Below, piece after piece: positions 28,497 to 37,525 of a DNA stretch of 64,000 bases. Position 1 is the stretch's first letter, and every line of letters starts with the position of its first letter. The notes beneath the pieces are model-generated. The model worked only from the letters and a program-made list of their open reading frames with translations. It was not told where the DNA came from and did no database searches. Source of the DNA: an uncultured Eubacteriales bacterium (lineage in GTDB: Bacteria; Bacillota; Clostridia; Christensenellales; Aristaeellaceae); contig CACXBB010000002.1 of NCBI GenBank assembly GCA_902765735.1, positions 1 through 64,000 of the forward strand. The letters run 5' to 3'. The translations under genes and the position numbers were made by a program.

Positions 28497-29792
28497 TCAG
28501 TAAAACACCCTCGCCCGACCCTTGCCGCGGGCGAGCAGCTCCCTCTGGAGCGCCATGGCCTCCCGGGCGACCTCCGCGAAATCCATCTTCAGCCTGCCGT
28601 CGTATTTCAGGAACTCGCCCTCCACCATGGTGTAGCGGACATTGGCGCTGTTCGCGGCGTAGAGTATGGCGGAGACCGGGTGGTAGTACGCCATGGTGTC
28701 CGGCGTCTGAAGGTCCCAGATCGCCAGGTCGGCGGGGGCGTTTTCCTCGATTTTGCCGGTCCCCGCGCCGAACACGGCGTGCCCCGCCATCAGCCGCTGC
28801 CAGACCTCGAGGGCAGGCCGGAGGGTCGCGTCGTCGCGCTCGAACTTCTCCAGCATCGCAAACAGCCGGGCCTGCTCCAGCGCGTTGATGTCGCCCGAGC
28901 TGGCCGCACCGTCCGTGCCGAAGCCGTAGTGAAGCCGGTCGGAATAGTCGAAGAAGCCCCCTCTGCCGGAGACAAGGCGCAGGTAGGTTTTGGGGCAGAA
29001 GGCAAACCAGGTGTCGTCGTTGATCAGCGAAAGGTCATCCTCCGTCACCCACAGCCCGTGAGCCACCAGCACCGGCAGGTCGAAGCCGCCCGCGTCGTGC
29101 AGGCGCTGAAAGGGCGTTCTGCCCGTGCGCTCGAAAGACTGCGCCACCTGGAGCTTCGTCTCCGACAGGTGCAGGTGGATGGGCAGCCGCATGCGCCTGG
29201 CCGCGTCCACGATCTCGTGAAGCGTCTCTCCCGGGCAGGTGTAGTCCGAGTGCGGACCGAAGCGCAGGGCGATCCTCGGGGAATCCGCCTGATGTTCCCG
29301 TATGAATTCGCTGACCTGCGTGAGCCTGTCGCGGTAGTCGGGGGCCATGCCGAACACGGTGGGGGCGATGTCCATGCGGATGCCCGTGTCCTTCGCAGCC
29401 CGGAGCACCTGTTCCTCGCCGAAGTAGTGGTCGGCCACCGCCGTCACGCCGTTGTTGAGCATCTCCGCGATGCCCAGGAGCGTGCCCGTGTAGATGTCCC
29501 GGTCGGTCATGCGGCTCTCGTAGGGCCAGATCATGTCGTTGAACCAGCTTTCGGCACTGACATCCTCGGCGATGCCCTTGAAGATGTTCATGGCGGTGTG
29601 GGCGTGCAGGTTCACGAGCCCCGGGCTCACGAAGTACGACGAGCAGTCGACGGTGTCCGTCGGAACGCTGTCCGGCAGGGGCGCGCCCGATTCGCGGATC
29701 GCGGCGATGCGCCCGCCCTCGATATAGATGTCCCTGTGGGAAACGCATTCCCCGGTGTGCGTGATGACGGTCGCGTTGTGCAGCCTGATCAT
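28497..29792 (-). CDS. Amidohydrolase, nucleoside/heterocycle deaminase type (COG0402)
   Basis: 431 residues from the ATG at 29792, preceded by a G-rich RBS. Metal ligands: VNLHAHTAMN (HxH), LPIHLHLSET, LVAHGLWV and FGTDGAASSGDINAL. This is the pattern of MtaD, DadD, TrzN and guanine deaminase-like enzymes, which deaminate or dechlorinate purine- or triazine-like rings in the cytoplasm. A paralogue is encoded at 44.0 kb beside a nucleoside phosphorylase; this copy stands alone and diverges from the peptide ABC operon. Substrate unknown. Confidence 0.87.
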   Translation of the reverse strand: MIRLHNATVITHTGECVSHRDIYIEGGRIAAIRESGAPLPDSVPTDTVDCSSYFVSPGLVNLHAHTAMNIFKGIAEDVSAESWFNDMIWPYESRMTDRDIYTGTLLGIAEMLNNGVTAVADHYFGEEQVLRAAKDTGIRMDIAPTVFGMAPDYRDRLTQVSEFIREHQADSPRIALRFGPHSDYTCPGETLHEIVDAARRMRLPIHLHLSETKLQVAQSFERTGRTPFQRLHDAGGFDLPVLVAHGLWVTEDDLSLINDDTWFAFCPKTYLRLVSGRGGFFDYSDRLHYGFGTDGAASSGDINALEQARLFAMLEKFERDDATLRPALEVWQRLMAGHAVFGAGTGKIEENAPADLAIWDLQTPDTMAYYHPVSAILYAANSANVRYTMVEGEFLKYDGRLKMDFAEVAREAMALQRELLARGKGRARVFY

Positions 29793-29835
29793 ATGAACCC
29801 CCCCTGTTCTGCGGACTTTTGTCGCCTTTGACCCT

Positions 29836-29864
29836 ATATTACCATATCTCCCGCCGCCGGACAA
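29836..29864 (-). promoter_or_regulatory. Probable promoter of the amidohydrolase gene
   Basis: On the minus strand TTGTCC, 17 bases, TAATAT, 44 bases before the start codon. The -35 matches consensus at four of six positions. It shares the 215-base intergenic space with the divergent ABC operon promoter. Confidence 0.55.
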
Positions 29865-29917
29865 CATAAAAATGCGAGTGTTTACCGTCTGCTTACGGCC
29901 TTTCATCCAAATATGAC

Positions 29918-29946
29918 TTGATTTTTCGTTCAAAATGGTATAGTAT
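29918..29946 (+). promoter_or_regulatory. Promoter of the peptide/nickel-type ABC operon
   Basis: TTGATT, 17 bases, TAGTAT, 61 bases before the GTG start of the first permease. The AT-rich patch stands out against GC-rich surroundings. Confidence 0.6.
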
Positions 29947-30007
29947 AGATAGCATTAATGTACTATGGCAAAGCGATGGGCCGCCGCTTGCCGGATCGGA
30001 GAACACC

Positions 30008-30946
30008 GTGGCAAGGTTTGTAATCAAACGACTTCTTCAGATGGCGCTGATTGTGTTTCTCGCCTCCATACTGATATTCGCCATGGTCCGGGTGACGCCC
30101 TCGGACCCCATCGCCTCGATGACCAAGGGCAAGCGCATCAGCCAGGAGACGCGGGAGGCGCTCGTCAGGCAGTTTCATCTGGATAAATCCGTGCCCGAGC
30201 AGTACGTCATATGGATCACAGGGGCGCTGCGCGGGGACCTGGGCAACAGCTACACCAAGAAGCAGCCGGTCACCGACATCATCGCGGGCCGCCTGCCCAC
30301 CACGATGCAGATCGTGCTGATGAGCGCGGTGCTGGCCATCGCGCTGTCGATCCCAATCGGCATCATCTGCGCCGTGAAGATGAACACATTGATCGATCGG
30401 CTGCTGTCCACGCTGACCCTGATACTGGTGGCGTCGCCGGTGTTCCTGACGGCCATCGTGCTGATGCTGGTGTTCGCGCTGAACCTACGGTGGTTTCCGT
30501 CCTTCGGCGCGGGCAAGAGCTTCGCGGAGAACCTGTACTACCTCTTTCTGCCCTCGCTGGCGCTGAGCCTGAGCATGGTTGCGCTCATCGCCCGCATCAC
30601 CCGCAGCAACATGATCGAGCAGCTCAACGCGCCCTACGCCACCACCACCGTCGCCAAGGGCATCCCGTACCGCAAGGTGGTGCTGAAGCACTGCTTCAAG
30701 AACACCGTCATCCCCGTGGTGACCGTGGCCAGTTTGCAGATCGGCACCATGATCGTCGGCGCGGTGCTGGTGGAGAACGTTTTCGCACTGGGCGGCATCG
30801 GCGACGTGCTGATCTCCGCCATCAAGGCGTCGGACTACCCCGTGGTGCAGGGCATCACGCTGTTGCTGGTAACCGTGTTCGCGCTGATCAACCTGCTGGT
30901 GGACATACTCTACGCGGTGATCGATCCGCGGATACGGCTGGAATAG
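30008..30946 (+). CDS. Peptide/nickel-type ABC transporter permease (DppB/OppB family)
   Basis: 312 residues from the GTG at 30008, with CGGAGA 6 bases upstream; the protein then begins MARFVIKRLLQMALIVF, the standard start of DppB-like proteins. GDLGNSYTKKQPVTDII and the C-terminal VVGAVLVENVF-type segment (IGTMIVGAVLVENVFALGGIGDVL in part) are family motifs. About six membrane helices. First gene of a five-gene operon encoding a complete transporter for oligopeptides, glutathione, opines or similar. Confidence 0.93.
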   Translation: MARFVIKRLLQMALIVFLASILIFAMVRVTPSDPIASMTKGKRISQETREALVRQFHLDKSVPEQYVIWITGALRGDLGNSYTKKQPVTDIIAGRLPTTMQIVLMSAVLAIALSIPIGIICAVKMNTLIDRLLSTLTLILVASPVFLTAIVLMLVFALNLRWFPSFGAGKSFAENLYYLFLPSLALSLSMVALIARITRSNMIEQLNAPYATTTVAKGIPYRKVVLKHCFKNTVIPVVTVASLQIGTMIVGAVLVENVFALGGIGDVLISAIKASDYPVVQGITLLLVTVFALINLLVDILYAVIDPRIRLE

Positions 30947-30979
30947 GGCGCATCACACAAACCATGGAGGCATAAACGC

Positions 30980-31912
30980 TTGAAGGATATGATATTCCGC
31001 CACAGGCCGTTTGTCAGGCTTAAACGCAGGCAGACCGGGCGGCTGTTCACCTGGCCGGTGGCGCTCTCCCTGGGGATACTCGTACTGATCATACTGGCCT
31101 GCGTGTTCGCGCCGCTGATCTCCCCCTACGGGCCGACGGAGCAGAACCTGTCGGACTCGCTGGCGCTGCCCTCGGCGCGCCATCTGCTGGGAGCCGACAA
31201 GGTGGGGCGCGACCTGCTGACTCGCCTGTTCTACGGCGGCCGGACCACGCTTTTGAGCGCCATCGGCGTGGTGGCGTTTTCGGTGCTGTTCGGCGTGCCG
31301 CTGGGCCTGCTCTCCGGGTACTACGGCGGGCTGCCGGACGCGCTGATCGGCCGGGTGTGCGACGTGGTGCTGTCGTTTCCGTCGCTCTTATTGGCGTTCG
31401 TGTTCGTGGCGGGCTTCGGCAGAAACGCCATGAACGCCGTGGTGGCGCTGGGCATCGTGTACGTGCCGATGCTCACGCGGCTGGTGCGCTCGCTGACGCT
31501 GGTGGAGAAGAACAAGACCTACGTGGAGGCGGCGCTGTCGCTGGGGTATTCCGACGGGCGGATACTGTTCTTCCACATACTGCCCAACTGCGTGTCCTCG
31601 GTGATCGTGCAGATCACCCTTGATCTGGCCTACGCCATACTGGACCTGGCGGCGCTGAGCTTTCTGGGGCTGGGCGTGCAGCCGCCCACGGCGGACTGGG
31701 GCGCCATGCTGGACGAGGGGCGCAACTTCCTCTTGCAAAACCCGCTGCTGGCGCTGGCCCCGGGCATCGCCATCATACTGACCGTGGTGACGCTCAACAT
31801 CTTCAGCGACGGCATCAACCAGTATTTCGAGCCCCTGCAGCGCAAGCTGCCCACCTTCGCCGCCGAGGAGCGGCGCAGGGCCCGGGGGAAGGAGGCCACC
31901 CATGGCGCCTGA
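30980..31912 (+). CDS. Peptide/nickel-type ABC transporter permease (DppC/OppC family)
   Basis: 310 residues from the TTG at 30980, 10 bases after TGGAGG; an ATG at 30989 is the alternative. N-terminal helix SLGILVLIILACVFAPLISPYG, then HLLGADKVGRDLLTRLFYGGR and EAALSLGYSDGRILFFHILPN (EAA loop) are typical. The end overlaps the next gene by 11 bases. Confidence 0.93.
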   Translation: MKDMIFRHRPFVRLKRRQTGRLFTWPVALSLGILVLIILACVFAPLISPYGPTEQNLSDSLALPSARHLLGADKVGRDLLTRLFYGGRTTLLSAIGVVAFSVLFGVPLGLLSGYYGGLPDALIGRVCDVVLSFPSLLLAFVFVAGFGRNAMNAVVALGIVYVPMLTRLVRSLTLVEKNKTYVEAALSLGYSDGRILFFHILPNCVSSVIVQITLDLAYAILDLAALSFLGLGVQPPTADWGAMLDEGRNFLLQNPLLALAPGIAIILTVVTLNIFSDGINQYFEPLQRKLPTFAAEERRRARGKEATHGA

Positions 31913-32933
31913 TCGCACGAACACGGCCCCCGCGCTGTTGGAGATACGGGATCTCAAGGTCGATCTGATGACCGTGCGCGGTATCGTCTACGCGCTCGAC
32001 GGCGTGGACCTCACCGTCGGCGCGGGGGAGATCCACGGCGTGGTGGGGGAGAGCGGCTGCGGCAAGAGCATGACCGCGAAGTCCATACTGCGCCTGCACA
32101 ACGAAAGGCGCTGCCGCACCTCGGGCGAGATACTGTTCGAGGGGCGCGATTTAAACCGCCTGTCCCGGCGGGAAATGGAGCAGGTCCGGGGCAAGCGCAT
32201 TTCGATGATCTTCCAGGACCCGATGGTGTCTTTAAACCCGCTTCTGTGCGTGGGCGAGCAGATCGCGGAGACGATACGGCAGCACGAGGGCTGTTCAAAG
32301 GACGCGGCCCGTCGGCGGACGCTTCAGCTTCTTTCCCAGGTGGGAATCACCCCGCCGGAGAAGCGCTACGGGCAGTTCCCGTTTGAGTTGAGCGGCGGGC
32401 TTCAGCAGCGGGTGATGATCGCCATCGCCATCGCATGCAATCCGGCGCTCTTGATCGCCGACGAGCCCACCACCGCGCTGGACGTCACCATACAGGCCCA
32501 GGTGCTGGAATTATTGAAGCGTCTGTCCGGCGAGATGGCCATGAGCATACTGCTGATCACCCACAACTTCGGCATCGTGGCCGAGGTGTGCGACCGGGTG
32601 TCGGTGATGTACGCCGGGCGGGTGGTGGAGACCGCCGACGCCCGGACGATCTTCCGCAATCCCTGCCACCCCTACACCCGGGGGCTCATCGACAGCATCC
32701 CGCGCCCCGGTTCGCGCGGCGAGGCGCTGCACACCATCCCCGGCGCGCCGCCGCAGCTCTACGAGCGCAGCGACGCCTGCCCCTACATGGCGCGGTGCCC
32801 GCACGCAAGCGCGGCCTGCAACGCGCGCCCGGAGGCCGTCGAGGTGGAGCCGGGACACATCGTGTCGTGCCACATTGCGGCGATCCACATTGCGGCGAGC
32901 CACATCGTGAAGGGGGGCGCGGTCCATGGCTGA
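31902..32933 (+). CDS. Peptide ABC transporter ATPase (DppD/OppD family)
   Basis: 343 residues. Walker A GESGCGKSMTAKS, Q-loop MIFQDPMVSLNP, signature LSGGLQQRVMIAIA, Walker B LLIADEPTTALD, H-loop ITHNFG. The C-terminal oligopeptide extension (CPYMARCPHASAACNARP) supplies the cysteines typical of this family. The last 25 residues contain a short His/Ile-rich duplication encoded by two near-identical 15-base units (about 32868-32900). It overlaps dppC by 11 bases and the next ATPase gene by 8. Confidence 0.94.
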   Translation: MAPDRTNTAPALLEIRDLKVDLMTVRGIVYALDGVDLTVGAGEIHGVVGESGCGKSMTAKSILRLHNERRCRTSGEILFEGRDLNRLSRREMEQVRGKRISMIFQDPMVSLNPLLCVGEQIAETIRQHEGCSKDAARRRTLQLLSQVGITPPEKRYGQFPFELSGGLQQRVMIAIAIACNPALLIADEPTTALDVTIQAQVLELLKRLSGEMAMSILLITHNFGIVAEVCDRVSVMYAGRVVETADARTIFRNPCHPYTRGLIDSIPRPGSRGEALHTIPGAPPQLYERSDACPYMARCPHASAACNARPEAVEVEPGHIVSCHIAAIHIAASHIVKGGAVHG

Positions 32934-33903
32934 GAACTTCCGCGAAGGTCCGGTCATACGGGCGGAGCATTTGAAGAAATACTTCCCGATGGACAAGGGC
33001 TTTCTGAAAAAGCCCGGCCGCATGCTCAAAGCGGTGGACGACGTGTCGCTGAGCATCGCGCGGGGCGAGATCATGGGCATCGTCGGGGAGAGCGGCTGCG
33101 GCAAGTCCACCCTCGGGCGGGTGCTGCTGAACCTGACCCCCGCCACGGAGGGAAAGCTGTTCTTCCAGGGCGACGACATCACCGGCCTGAACCCCCGGGG
33201 CATGAAGCCCTACCGCCCGCGGATGCAGATGATCTTCCAGAACCCCTTCGCCTCCTTCAACCCGAAGCAGCGCATCGGCAGCGCGCTTCTGGAGGTGGGC
33301 CGGGTGCACGGCATGTCGGCGGACGCCGCCCGCGCGCGGATCGAAGAACTCATGGACATGGTGCACCTGCCCCCGGAGATGCTGGAGCGCAGCCCGTCGG
33401 AGCTGTCGGGCGGACAGCTTCAACGGTTGGCTATCGCCCGGGCGCTGGTGCTGAACCCGGACTTCATCGTGGCGGACGAGCCGGTGTCGGCGCTGGACGT
33501 GTCAGTGCAGGCGCAGATACTGAACCTCATCATGGAGCTGCGCGCGCGGCTTCAGATGACCATGATGTTCATCTCCCACGAGATGACCGTGGTGGAGCAC
33601 ATCTGCGACCGCGTGGCGGTGATGTACTTAGGAAGGATCGTGGAGACGGGCCCCACGGAGGAACTGTTTTCAAACCTCATGCACCCCTACGCCCAGGCGC
33701 TGATCTCCGCCATCCCCAGGGCGGACCCGGACGAGGTCAAGGAACGCATCGTGCTGGAGGGCGACATCCCCAGCGCCATCGACCTGCCCGCGGGGTGCCG
33801 CTTCTCCTCCCGCTGCCCGAGAAGCACGGAGGAATGCTTGAGATCGGAACCGGAGCTGGTGGATACGGGCCGCGGACATCTTGTGGCCTGTCATCATATA
33901 TGA
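32926..33903 (+). CDS. Peptide ABC transporter ATPase (DppF/OppF family)
   Basis: 325 residues. Walker A GESGCGKSTLGRV, Q-loop MIFQNPFASFNPKQ, signature LSGGQLQRLAIARAL, Walker B IVADEPVSALD, and the C-terminal CRFSSRCPRSTEECL cysteine motif. It forms the heterodimeric motor with the preceding ATPase. Confidence 0.94.
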   Translation: MAENFREGPVIRAEHLKKYFPMDKGFLKKPGRMLKAVDDVSLSIARGEIMGIVGESGCGKSTLGRVLLNLTPATEGKLFFQGDDITGLNPRGMKPYRPRMQMIFQNPFASFNPKQRIGSALLEVGRVHGMSADAARARIEELMDMVHLPPEMLERSPSELSGGQLQRLAIARALVLNPDFIVADEPVSALDVSVQAQILNLIMELRARLQMTMMFISHEMTVVEHICDRVAVMYLGRIVETGPTEELFSNLMHPYAQALISAIPRADPDEVKERIVLEGDIPSAIDLPAGCRFSSRCPRSTEECLRSEPELVDTGRGHLVACHHI

Positions 33904-33942
33904 TCCACAGAAACCCCACGACAATCACAGGAGGATTTCGGA

Positions 33943-35532
33943 ATGAAGAGAATGCTTGTCACCACGCTGATCGCCGTCCTGCTGGCCGCGATGCTCTGCG
34001 TCCCGGCCATGGCCGAGGGCAACACGTTCACCGTCGCGCTGGACAGCGATATCGTCGCGCTGGACCCCATCTACGCCTACGACTTCACCACCAACCCCGT
34101 GGTCAACCAGATCACCGAGGCGCTTTTGCAATTCGACGTGGACAACCACCTCCAGCCGCTGCTGGCGTCCTCCTGGGAGATGAAGGACGACGTGACCTAC
34201 GTCTACCAGATCCGCAGCGACGTCAACTTTTCCGACGGCACACCCATGACCATGGACGACGTGCTGTTCTCCCTCGGCCGCAACATGGACCCGGAGGCGG
34301 GCTCCTACCTGAGCTGGATGTTCGGCAACGTGGAGAGCCTCGAGCAGACCGGCGACTGGGAGCTGACCGTGAAGCTCAAGGAGCCCTCCGCCACCTGGCA
34401 GTACGTGCTGGGCACCACCGCCGGGCACGTGGTCAGCAAGGCCTACTATGAGGCCCACGCCGACGACTTCGGCAGCGCCGAGGGCGGCCTGATGGGCACC
34501 GGCCCCTACGTGTACGAGAGCTGGACCGACGGCCAGGAGGTCGTGCTTAAGAAGAATGAGAACTACTGGGACAAGGACCAGACCGTCACGCTGGACACCC
34601 TGGTCTACAAGATCATTCCCGACGACACCACCCGCGTGATGGCGCTGACCACCGGCGACGTGGACCTCACCCCCGCCACCCCGTCCGACATGCTGGACAC
34701 CCTGACCGCCAACGACAGCCTGGAGGTGCAGGACGTGGCCACCGCGGGCGTGACCTTCCTGGCCTTCAACACCGCCCGCGCGCCCTTTGACGACGTGAAC
34801 GTGCGCAGGGCCGTCACCGCCGCCATCGATCTGAACGCCATCCAGGACAACATCGTGCGCCAGGCGGGCCAGGTCGGCACCTGCCTGCCCAACAGCTCCG
34901 TGCTGTTCGCCGCGGACGTGGAGGGCTGGGAGGCCTACATGGCCGCCGCGACCCCGGTGACCTACGACCTCGACAAGGCGAAGGAGTACCTGGCGGCCTC
35001 CGCCTATCCCGACGGCTTTGACTGCAACATGATCATCTCCGAGAACTCCCTGCGCTACTCCATCGCGCTGTATTTACAGGAGGCGCTCAAGGAGATCGGC
35101 ATCAACGTGGAGCTGGTGAAGGTGTCCGCCGACGAGCACACCGCCTATCAGTTCGGCAACATCTACGACGAGGAGGGCTTCCGCGACTACGACATGATCA
35201 TGGCCGGCTGGGAGGCCGACTATCCCGACATGTCCGGCAACATCGAGCCCCTGCTGGCCGGCTACAACACCGGCGACGGCGGCTCCAACGCCGCGGTGTA
35301 CGCCAATGAGGAAGTGGACGACCTGATCGGCCAGTCCTCCCGGACCGCCGACGCCGCCGAGCGCACGAAGCTGCTGGGCCAGGCGATGGACATCGTCAAT
35401 CAGGACTGCCCCTATGTGTTCCTCAACTACCCCAACAAGCAGTGCACCTGCAACAAGGCCTACACCGGCTTTACCATGAATTCCTCCTGGCTCTGGAATA
35501 TGTACTTCAAGGATATCGTGTTCGCGGGCTGA
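33943..35532 (+). CDS. Extracellular solute-binding protein family 5 (peptide/nickel type)
   Basis: 529 residues with AGGAGG before the ATG. Signal peptide RMLVTTLIAVLLAAMLCVPAMA-EG; the cysteine is not in a lipobox, so secretion with signal peptidase I cleavage is predicted. LDPIYAYDFTTNPVVNQITEAL, VYQIRSDVNFSDGTPMTMDDV and GTGPYVYESWTDGQEVVL are family 5 motifs. It is last in the operon, so the binding protein is encoded after its permeases and ATPases. A palindromic element with the GTAGGGACG core follows. Confidence 0.93.
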   Translation: MKRMLVTTLIAVLLAAMLCVPAMAEGNTFTVALDSDIVALDPIYAYDFTTNPVVNQITEALLQFDVDNHLQPLLASSWEMKDDVTYVYQIRSDVNFSDGTPMTMDDVLFSLGRNMDPEAGSYLSWMFGNVESLEQTGDWELTVKLKEPSATWQYVLGTTAGHVVSKAYYEAHADDFGSAEGGLMGTGPYVYESWTDGQEVVLKKNENYWDKDQTVTLDTLVYKIIPDDTTRVMALTTGDVDLTPATPSDMLDTLTANDSLEVQDVATAGVTFLAFNTARAPFDDVNVRRAVTAAIDLNAIQDNIVRQAGQVGTCLPNSSVLFAADVEGWEAYMAAATPVTYDLDKAKEYLAASAYPDGFDCNMIISENSLRYSIALYLQEALKEIGINVELVKVSADEHTAYQFGNIYDEEGFRDYDMIMAGWEADYPDMSGNIEPLLAGYNTGDGGSNAAVYANEEVDDLIGQSSRTADAAERTKLLGQAMDIVNQDCPYVFLNYPNKQCTCNKAYTGFTMNSSWLWNMYFKDIVFAG

Positions 35533-35560
35533 TGTGATCGCCCGCCAGCAGTAACCATCG

Positions 35561-35590
35561 GCGCGGTTTTGAGGATTCTCAGGACCGCGC
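35561..35590 (+). terminator. Stem-loop after the binding-protein gene
   Basis: GCGCGGTTTTGA pairs with TCAGGACCGCGC (two G-T wobbles) around a 6-base loop, 28 bases after the stop codon. No T-tract follows, so it is a weak or Rho-assisted terminator, or an mRNA 3'-end stabiliser. Confidence 0.5.
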
Positions 35591-35603
35591 TGAGCATTGA
35601 GGG

Positions 35604-35771
35604 AAATTAGGAATTAGGAGTTTGGAATTAGGAATTGAGTTACCTGCTGCCGCGCGGTAAATCCGTAGGGACGCCATTCATGGCGTCCGCGTAACCCGTG
35701 TCATCACAAACGGACGCCATGAATGGCGTCCCTACGATGGTATCCAACAATTCCTCATTCCTAATTCCTAA
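35604..35771. repeat. Repeat element with inverted ATTAGGA heptamer arrays and internal GTAGGGACG palindromes
   Basis: The left end (35604-35638) holds units of ATTAGGA and variants; the right end (35748-35771) holds the inverted ATTCCTA units. Inside, two copies of a GTAGGGACGCCATTCATGG palindrome (35665-35689 and 35711-35735) face each other. The outline equals that of the 222-bp repeat with a different heptamer, and the core equals half of the 128-bp elements. It fills most of the 268-base gap between the ABC operon and the next gene. Confidence 0.85.
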
Positions 35772-35800
35772 TAATCAAACCAAAGGAATGATATACCAAC

Positions 35801-37414
35801 ATGGCCGACATGATACTCTACAACGGCAGCATCTACACCATGGAGGCCCCGGGCGCGCGGGCGGAGGCCATCGCCATCGAGGGCAACCGGATCAGGGCGG
35901 TGGGCAGCCTTCGGGAGGTGCTCCCGCTGGCGGGCGCGAACACGCGGATGATCGACCTTTCGGGAAAGTGCGCGCTGCCGGGGTTCAACGATTCCCACTG
36001 TCACGTGGTGCTGACCGGCATGGAGTCGGTCAAGGTCTGCCTGCGGGGGGTGCGCTCCATTGAGGAGTTGATCGAGCGTATGCGGCGGTTCATCGAGGCG
36101 CGGCATATCCCGGAGGGGGAATGGGTCGTGGGCAGCGGCTACGACCATCTGCTGTTCGATCAACCCCGCCAGCCCAGCCGCGCCGACCTGGACAGGGTGT
36201 CCACGCGCCATCCCATCATGGTGGATCGCATCTGCGGCCACATCGGGGCGGCGAACTCGCTGGCGCTTGTGCGGGTGGGCTTCGACGAGCACACGGTCAT
36301 CGAGGGCGAGGGCGGCATCATGGAAAAGGACGCCTCCGGGCGTTTAAGCGGCGTGCTGGTGGAGACGGCCCGGGACGTCATGGCCAACCGCATGCCCAAG
36401 CGCACCGCCGCCGCGCTCGCGCCGCTGATTCGGGGGGTGTTCGAGGAGGCGTCGAGCTACGGAGTCACGTCCATGCAGACCGACGACCTGGAGGCCGCGC
36501 CCATCGGGGAGATCATGGCGGCCTACCGGTGGTTAAAGGACGAGGGCGCCGCTACGGTGCGCATCTGGGAGGAGGTGCAGTGTCCCCGCCCGAAGGCGCT
36601 TCGGCAGTTCCTCGCGCTGGGCATGCGCACGGGCGACGGCGACGGCTTCTTCAAGATCGGCAACATCAAGATCATCACTGACGGCTCCCTGGGCGCGCGC
36701 ACGGCCTGCATGCAGGCCGACTATGCCGACGCGCCGGGGGAGCGCGGGGTGTGGGTGTATACGCAGGATGACCTGGACGCGCTGATCCTGGAGGCCCACC
36801 TGGCCGGCATGCAGGTGGCGTGCCACGCCATCGGCGACGGGGCCGCGGACCAGTGCGTACATGCGATGGCGGCCGCCCGGGCGGCGGACGGCGTGGACAT
36901 GCGCAACCGCATCGTGCACTGCCAGTTCGCGGACGACGCGCTCCTTGACCGCATGGCGTCAGAGGGCATCTGCGTGGACATACAGCCCGCCTTCGTGCCG
37001 TCCGACTACCTGATGGCGGAGGCACGCATGGGCGCGCGGTGCGATATCGGCTACCGCTGGCGGAGCATGGCGCGGCGCGGCATACACATGGGCGGCGGCT
37101 CCGACAGCCCGGTGGAGACCTTCAACCCCATCTGGGGCATCGACTGCGCCGTCAACCGGACAGACCGCGCGGGCCTGCCCGAAGGGGGCTGGCATCCCGG
37201 GGAAAGGCTGAGCGTCTGGGAGGCGGTCAGGCTGTACACCGCGGAGGGCGCCTATCTCACTTTCGAGGAGAGGGAGAAGGGCATGCTGAAGCCGGGGATG
37301 CTGGCGGACATCGCCGTGCTCGACCGGGACATTTTCGCCGTGCCGCCCGAGACCATCCGGGAGATCCGCAACGTGATGACGGTCATGGACGGGAAGATCG
37401 TCTACACCGCATGA
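35801..37414 (+). CDS. YtcJ-like amidohydrolase (Amidohydro_3 family)
   Basis: 537 residues. FNDSHCHVVLTGMESV gives the HxH metal pair; VGSGYDHLLFDQP, IKIITDGSLGARTACM, VACHAIGDGAADQCVHA and GGGSDSPVETFNPIWGI follow the order seen in YtcJ and formamide-type amidohydrolases. The metal site appears complete. These enzymes hydrolyse amides or related bonds of unknown small molecules. It may use compounds imported by the peptide-type ABC system just upstream, but a repeat element separates them. Confidence 0.88.
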   Translation: MADMILYNGSIYTMEAPGARAEAIAIEGNRIRAVGSLREVLPLAGANTRMIDLSGKCALPGFNDSHCHVVLTGMESVKVCLRGVRSIEELIERMRRFIEARHIPEGEWVVGSGYDHLLFDQPRQPSRADLDRVSTRHPIMVDRICGHIGAANSLALVRVGFDEHTVIEGEGGIMEKDASGRLSGVLVETARDVMANRMPKRTAAALAPLIRGVFEEASSYGVTSMQTDDLEAAPIGEIMAAYRWLKDEGAATVRIWEEVQCPRPKALRQFLALGMRTGDGDGFFKIGNIKIITDGSLGARTACMQADYADAPGERGVWVYTQDDLDALILEAHLAGMQVACHAIGDGAADQCVHAMAAARAADGVDMRNRIVHCQFADDALLDRMASEGICVDIQPAFVPSDYLMAEARMGARCDIGYRWRSMARRGIHMGGGSDSPVETFNPIWGIDCAVNRTDRAGLPEGGWHPGERLSVWEAVRLYTAEGAYLTFEEREKGMLKPGMLADIAVLDRDIFAVPPETIREIRNVMTVMDGKIVYTA

Positions 37415-37438
37415 GCGCCGCGAGCCGCGATGTCGCTA

Positions 37439-37467
37439 TTGAAAATGATATAAAAATCTGGTAAAAT
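37439..37467 (+). promoter_or_regulatory. Sigma-A promoter of the sensor-MscS gene
   Basis: TTGAAA, 17 bases, TAAAAT (preceded by TGG), about 59 bases before the ATG at 37526. Same form as the histidine kinase promoter. Confidence 0.78.
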
Positions 37468-37525
37468 CATGGTGTAAGCGGATGGGAGACGGACACGCAG
37501 AGGGTTTGCCGATGGGAGGTCGCCA

